Shown: positions 5,911-6,609 of the stretch, one piece after another
Numbering within the stretch: the first letter of the stretch is position 1
Layout: each line of letters begins with the position of its first letter
Assembly: GCA_948745425.1 (NCBI GenBank)
Contig: CAPZDM010000079.1
Span: 1 to 6,609, forward strand
Length of the DNA: 6,609 bases
Direction of reading: 5' to 3'
DNA from: an uncultured Clostridia bacterium
Lineage (GTDB): Bacteria > Bacillota > Clostridia > TANB77 > CAG-508
Notes under the pieces: generated by a model
What the model was told of the DNA's origin: nothing
The model's input: the letters and a program-made list of their open reading frames with translations, nothing else
Database searches by the model: none
Position numbers and translations under genes: made by a program

Positions 5911-5972
5911 AACAAAAGCACTAAGTATATAATTTGTTTAGCGAAAACAATAAAATACGAGGTGCTTTTGTT
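5911..5972 (+). promoter_or_regulatory. Inverted repeat able to hide the transposase ribosome binding site
   Basis: AACAAAAGCAC (5911-5921) and GTGCTTTTGTT (5962-5972) are perfect 11-base arms, 12 pairs in RNA with a flanking U-G. The right arm abuts the ATG at 5973 and takes in part of the ribosome binding site GAGGTG (5959/5960-5964). A nested hairpin TTGTTT/AAACAA with a 5-base loop sits inside the loop. A possible -10 TATAAT at 5928-5933 lies between the arms, so a transcript started there would lack the left arm, whereas one reading in from outside would fold and block translation. Confidence 0.65.
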
Positions 5973-6609
5973 ATGAATATGTTATCAAATGAAAAGATTA
6001 ATTTCAAGAGTTTAGAAGAAAATACTTTTAAAGAAATGATGAAATTAGGAAGAGAAATAATACAAGATGAATTAAGAATGTTGGATAAACTAATACTAGA
6101 CTACAGAGATAAAGAAATGTTTGTGCCAAAAGATTTTCAAGAAACAACACTAAAAACAAAATTAGGAGAAATACCAATAGCTAGAAGAAGATACAAAATG
6201 GTAGTAAATGGTAAAACGAAATGCATATATCTTTTAGATGAACTGTTAGAAATAAATAATTTTGGATTGTATTCAGTTGGAATAGTAGAAATGGTAACAA
6301 GGGAAATAACAAAGAAATCATATAGAGAAACAGCCAAAACAATATCAGAAGATACAGACAACACAATATCACATACAGCAGTAAGAAATATAGTATTAAA
6401 GTTAGGAGCAAAAATAAAAAAATTAGAAGAAGAAAAAATAAAGCTATATGAAGAAGGAAAAATAGAAGGCTCAAAAGAAGCAGAATATATATTCTGTGAA
6501 CACGATGGAATATATATAAAAAAACAGAAAACGAAGAAACACAAAGGCAAGAAAAAATTTAAAGTAAAACATTTCAAAAAGAAAAAAGGTAAAAAGAAGA
6601 AAAATGGAA
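5973..6609 (+). CDS. ISLre2/UPF0236 family transposase, N-terminal part
   Basis: From ATG 5973 the frame is open for 212 codons to the right edge. It begins MNMLSNEKINFKSLEENTF, then a helical segment, and LKTKLGEIPIARRRYKM around 57-73, typical of the UPF0236/ISLre2 group where the transposase first reads like a 'TLGEi...RRRYk' protein. A helix-turn-helix-like segment (SYRETAKTISEDTDNTISHTAV split by a turn) lies near 115-135. FCEHDGIYI at 175-184 carries the probable catalytic Asp178, the first acid of an RNase H-like site. A lysine-rich block follows. The remaining catalytic residues are beyond the edge, so completeness is unknown. Arginine is encoded only by AGA/AGG here. The gene reads away from the defence module and so should not affect it by read-through. 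Confidence 0.82.
   Translation, partial: MNMLSNEKINFKSLEENTFKEMMKLGREIIQDELRMLDKLILDYRDKEMFVPKDFQETTLKTKLGEIPIARRRYKMVVNGKTKCIYLLDELLEINNFGLYSVGIVEMVTREITKKSYRETAKTISEDTDNTISHTAVRNIVLKLGAKIKKLEEEKIKLYEEGKIEGSKEAEYIFCEHDGIYIKKQKTKKHKGKKKFKVKHFKKKKGKKKKNG

Larger units (their letters stand above)
5873..6609 (+). mobile_element. ISLre2-type insertion sequence, left part
   Basis: The transposase gene and its leader mark the left part of an insertion sequence that continues past the right edge. The exact left end cannot be fixed, because the other terminal repeat and target duplication are outside the window. I place it tentatively at GGGGAAAAAATAAAG, the only G-run upstream of the gene. The insertion lies between the defence promoter and whatever originally preceded it, and is oriented away from the defence genes. 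Confidence 0.5.

Noticed and set aside
6137..6577. Hydrophobic, membrane-like minus-strand ORFs
   Set aside because: They are the complement of a lysine- and glutamate-rich transposase. Poly-A coding read backwards yields Phe/Leu-rich sequence.

Overview
The window is very AT-rich. Its arginine codons are mostly AGA, it has TAA/TGA stops and strong AGGAGG-type ribosome binding sites, and it carries a TndX/TnpX-like large serine recombinase and an ISLre2/UPF0236-type transposase. Together these suggest a low-GC Bacillota (Clostridia-like) chromosome or mobile element, in a stretch of accessory DNA. This lineage is inferred, not proven.

Layout. Everything from 1 to 5755 that looks coding is on the minus strand. 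Read in the direction of transcription (right to left) there is: a promoter at 5781-5809; an overlapping pair, an ABC-type ATPase (4508-5755, RloA/AbiLi-like) and an RloB protein (3877-4518), which together resemble the AbiL/RloAB anti-phage module; an unrecognised 603-residue membrane protein (1956-3767) 109 bp downstream; a small helical protein with its own promoter (1545-1863); a hairpin terminator (1329-1370); a 48-codon ORF (1062-1208); and a large serine recombinase that runs off the left edge (1-976). On the plus strand at the right edge an IS transposase begins at 5973 and runs off the window. An 11-bp inverted repeat at its 5' end could hide its ribosome binding site.

The most striking observation concerns reading frame. 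The recombinase is broken twice and the small protein gene once. All three breaks are repaired by skipping a single C, and in each case that C is the first base of an in-frame CGG codon followed by N, so that a GGN glycine codon is read instead. These are the only three zero-frame CGG codons I can find in any gene of the window, while five CGG trinucleotides that lie out of phase in the genes have no effect. This is either +1 recoding at a hungry or unassigned CGG codon or a very odd set of independent lesions. The two affected genes also share a 10-base promoter box (GAGCACGTTA) at the same place relative to their -10 elements, which I do not see at the unaffected genes.

How the parts may work together (inference): the recombinase moves an element whose cargo is an RloAB-like defence module with a possible membrane partner. 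The recombinase and the small protein gene may be under common transcriptional control and, if the CGG shift is real, common translational control. Whether the recombinase and the small protein are functional depends on whether CGG is recoded in this host.
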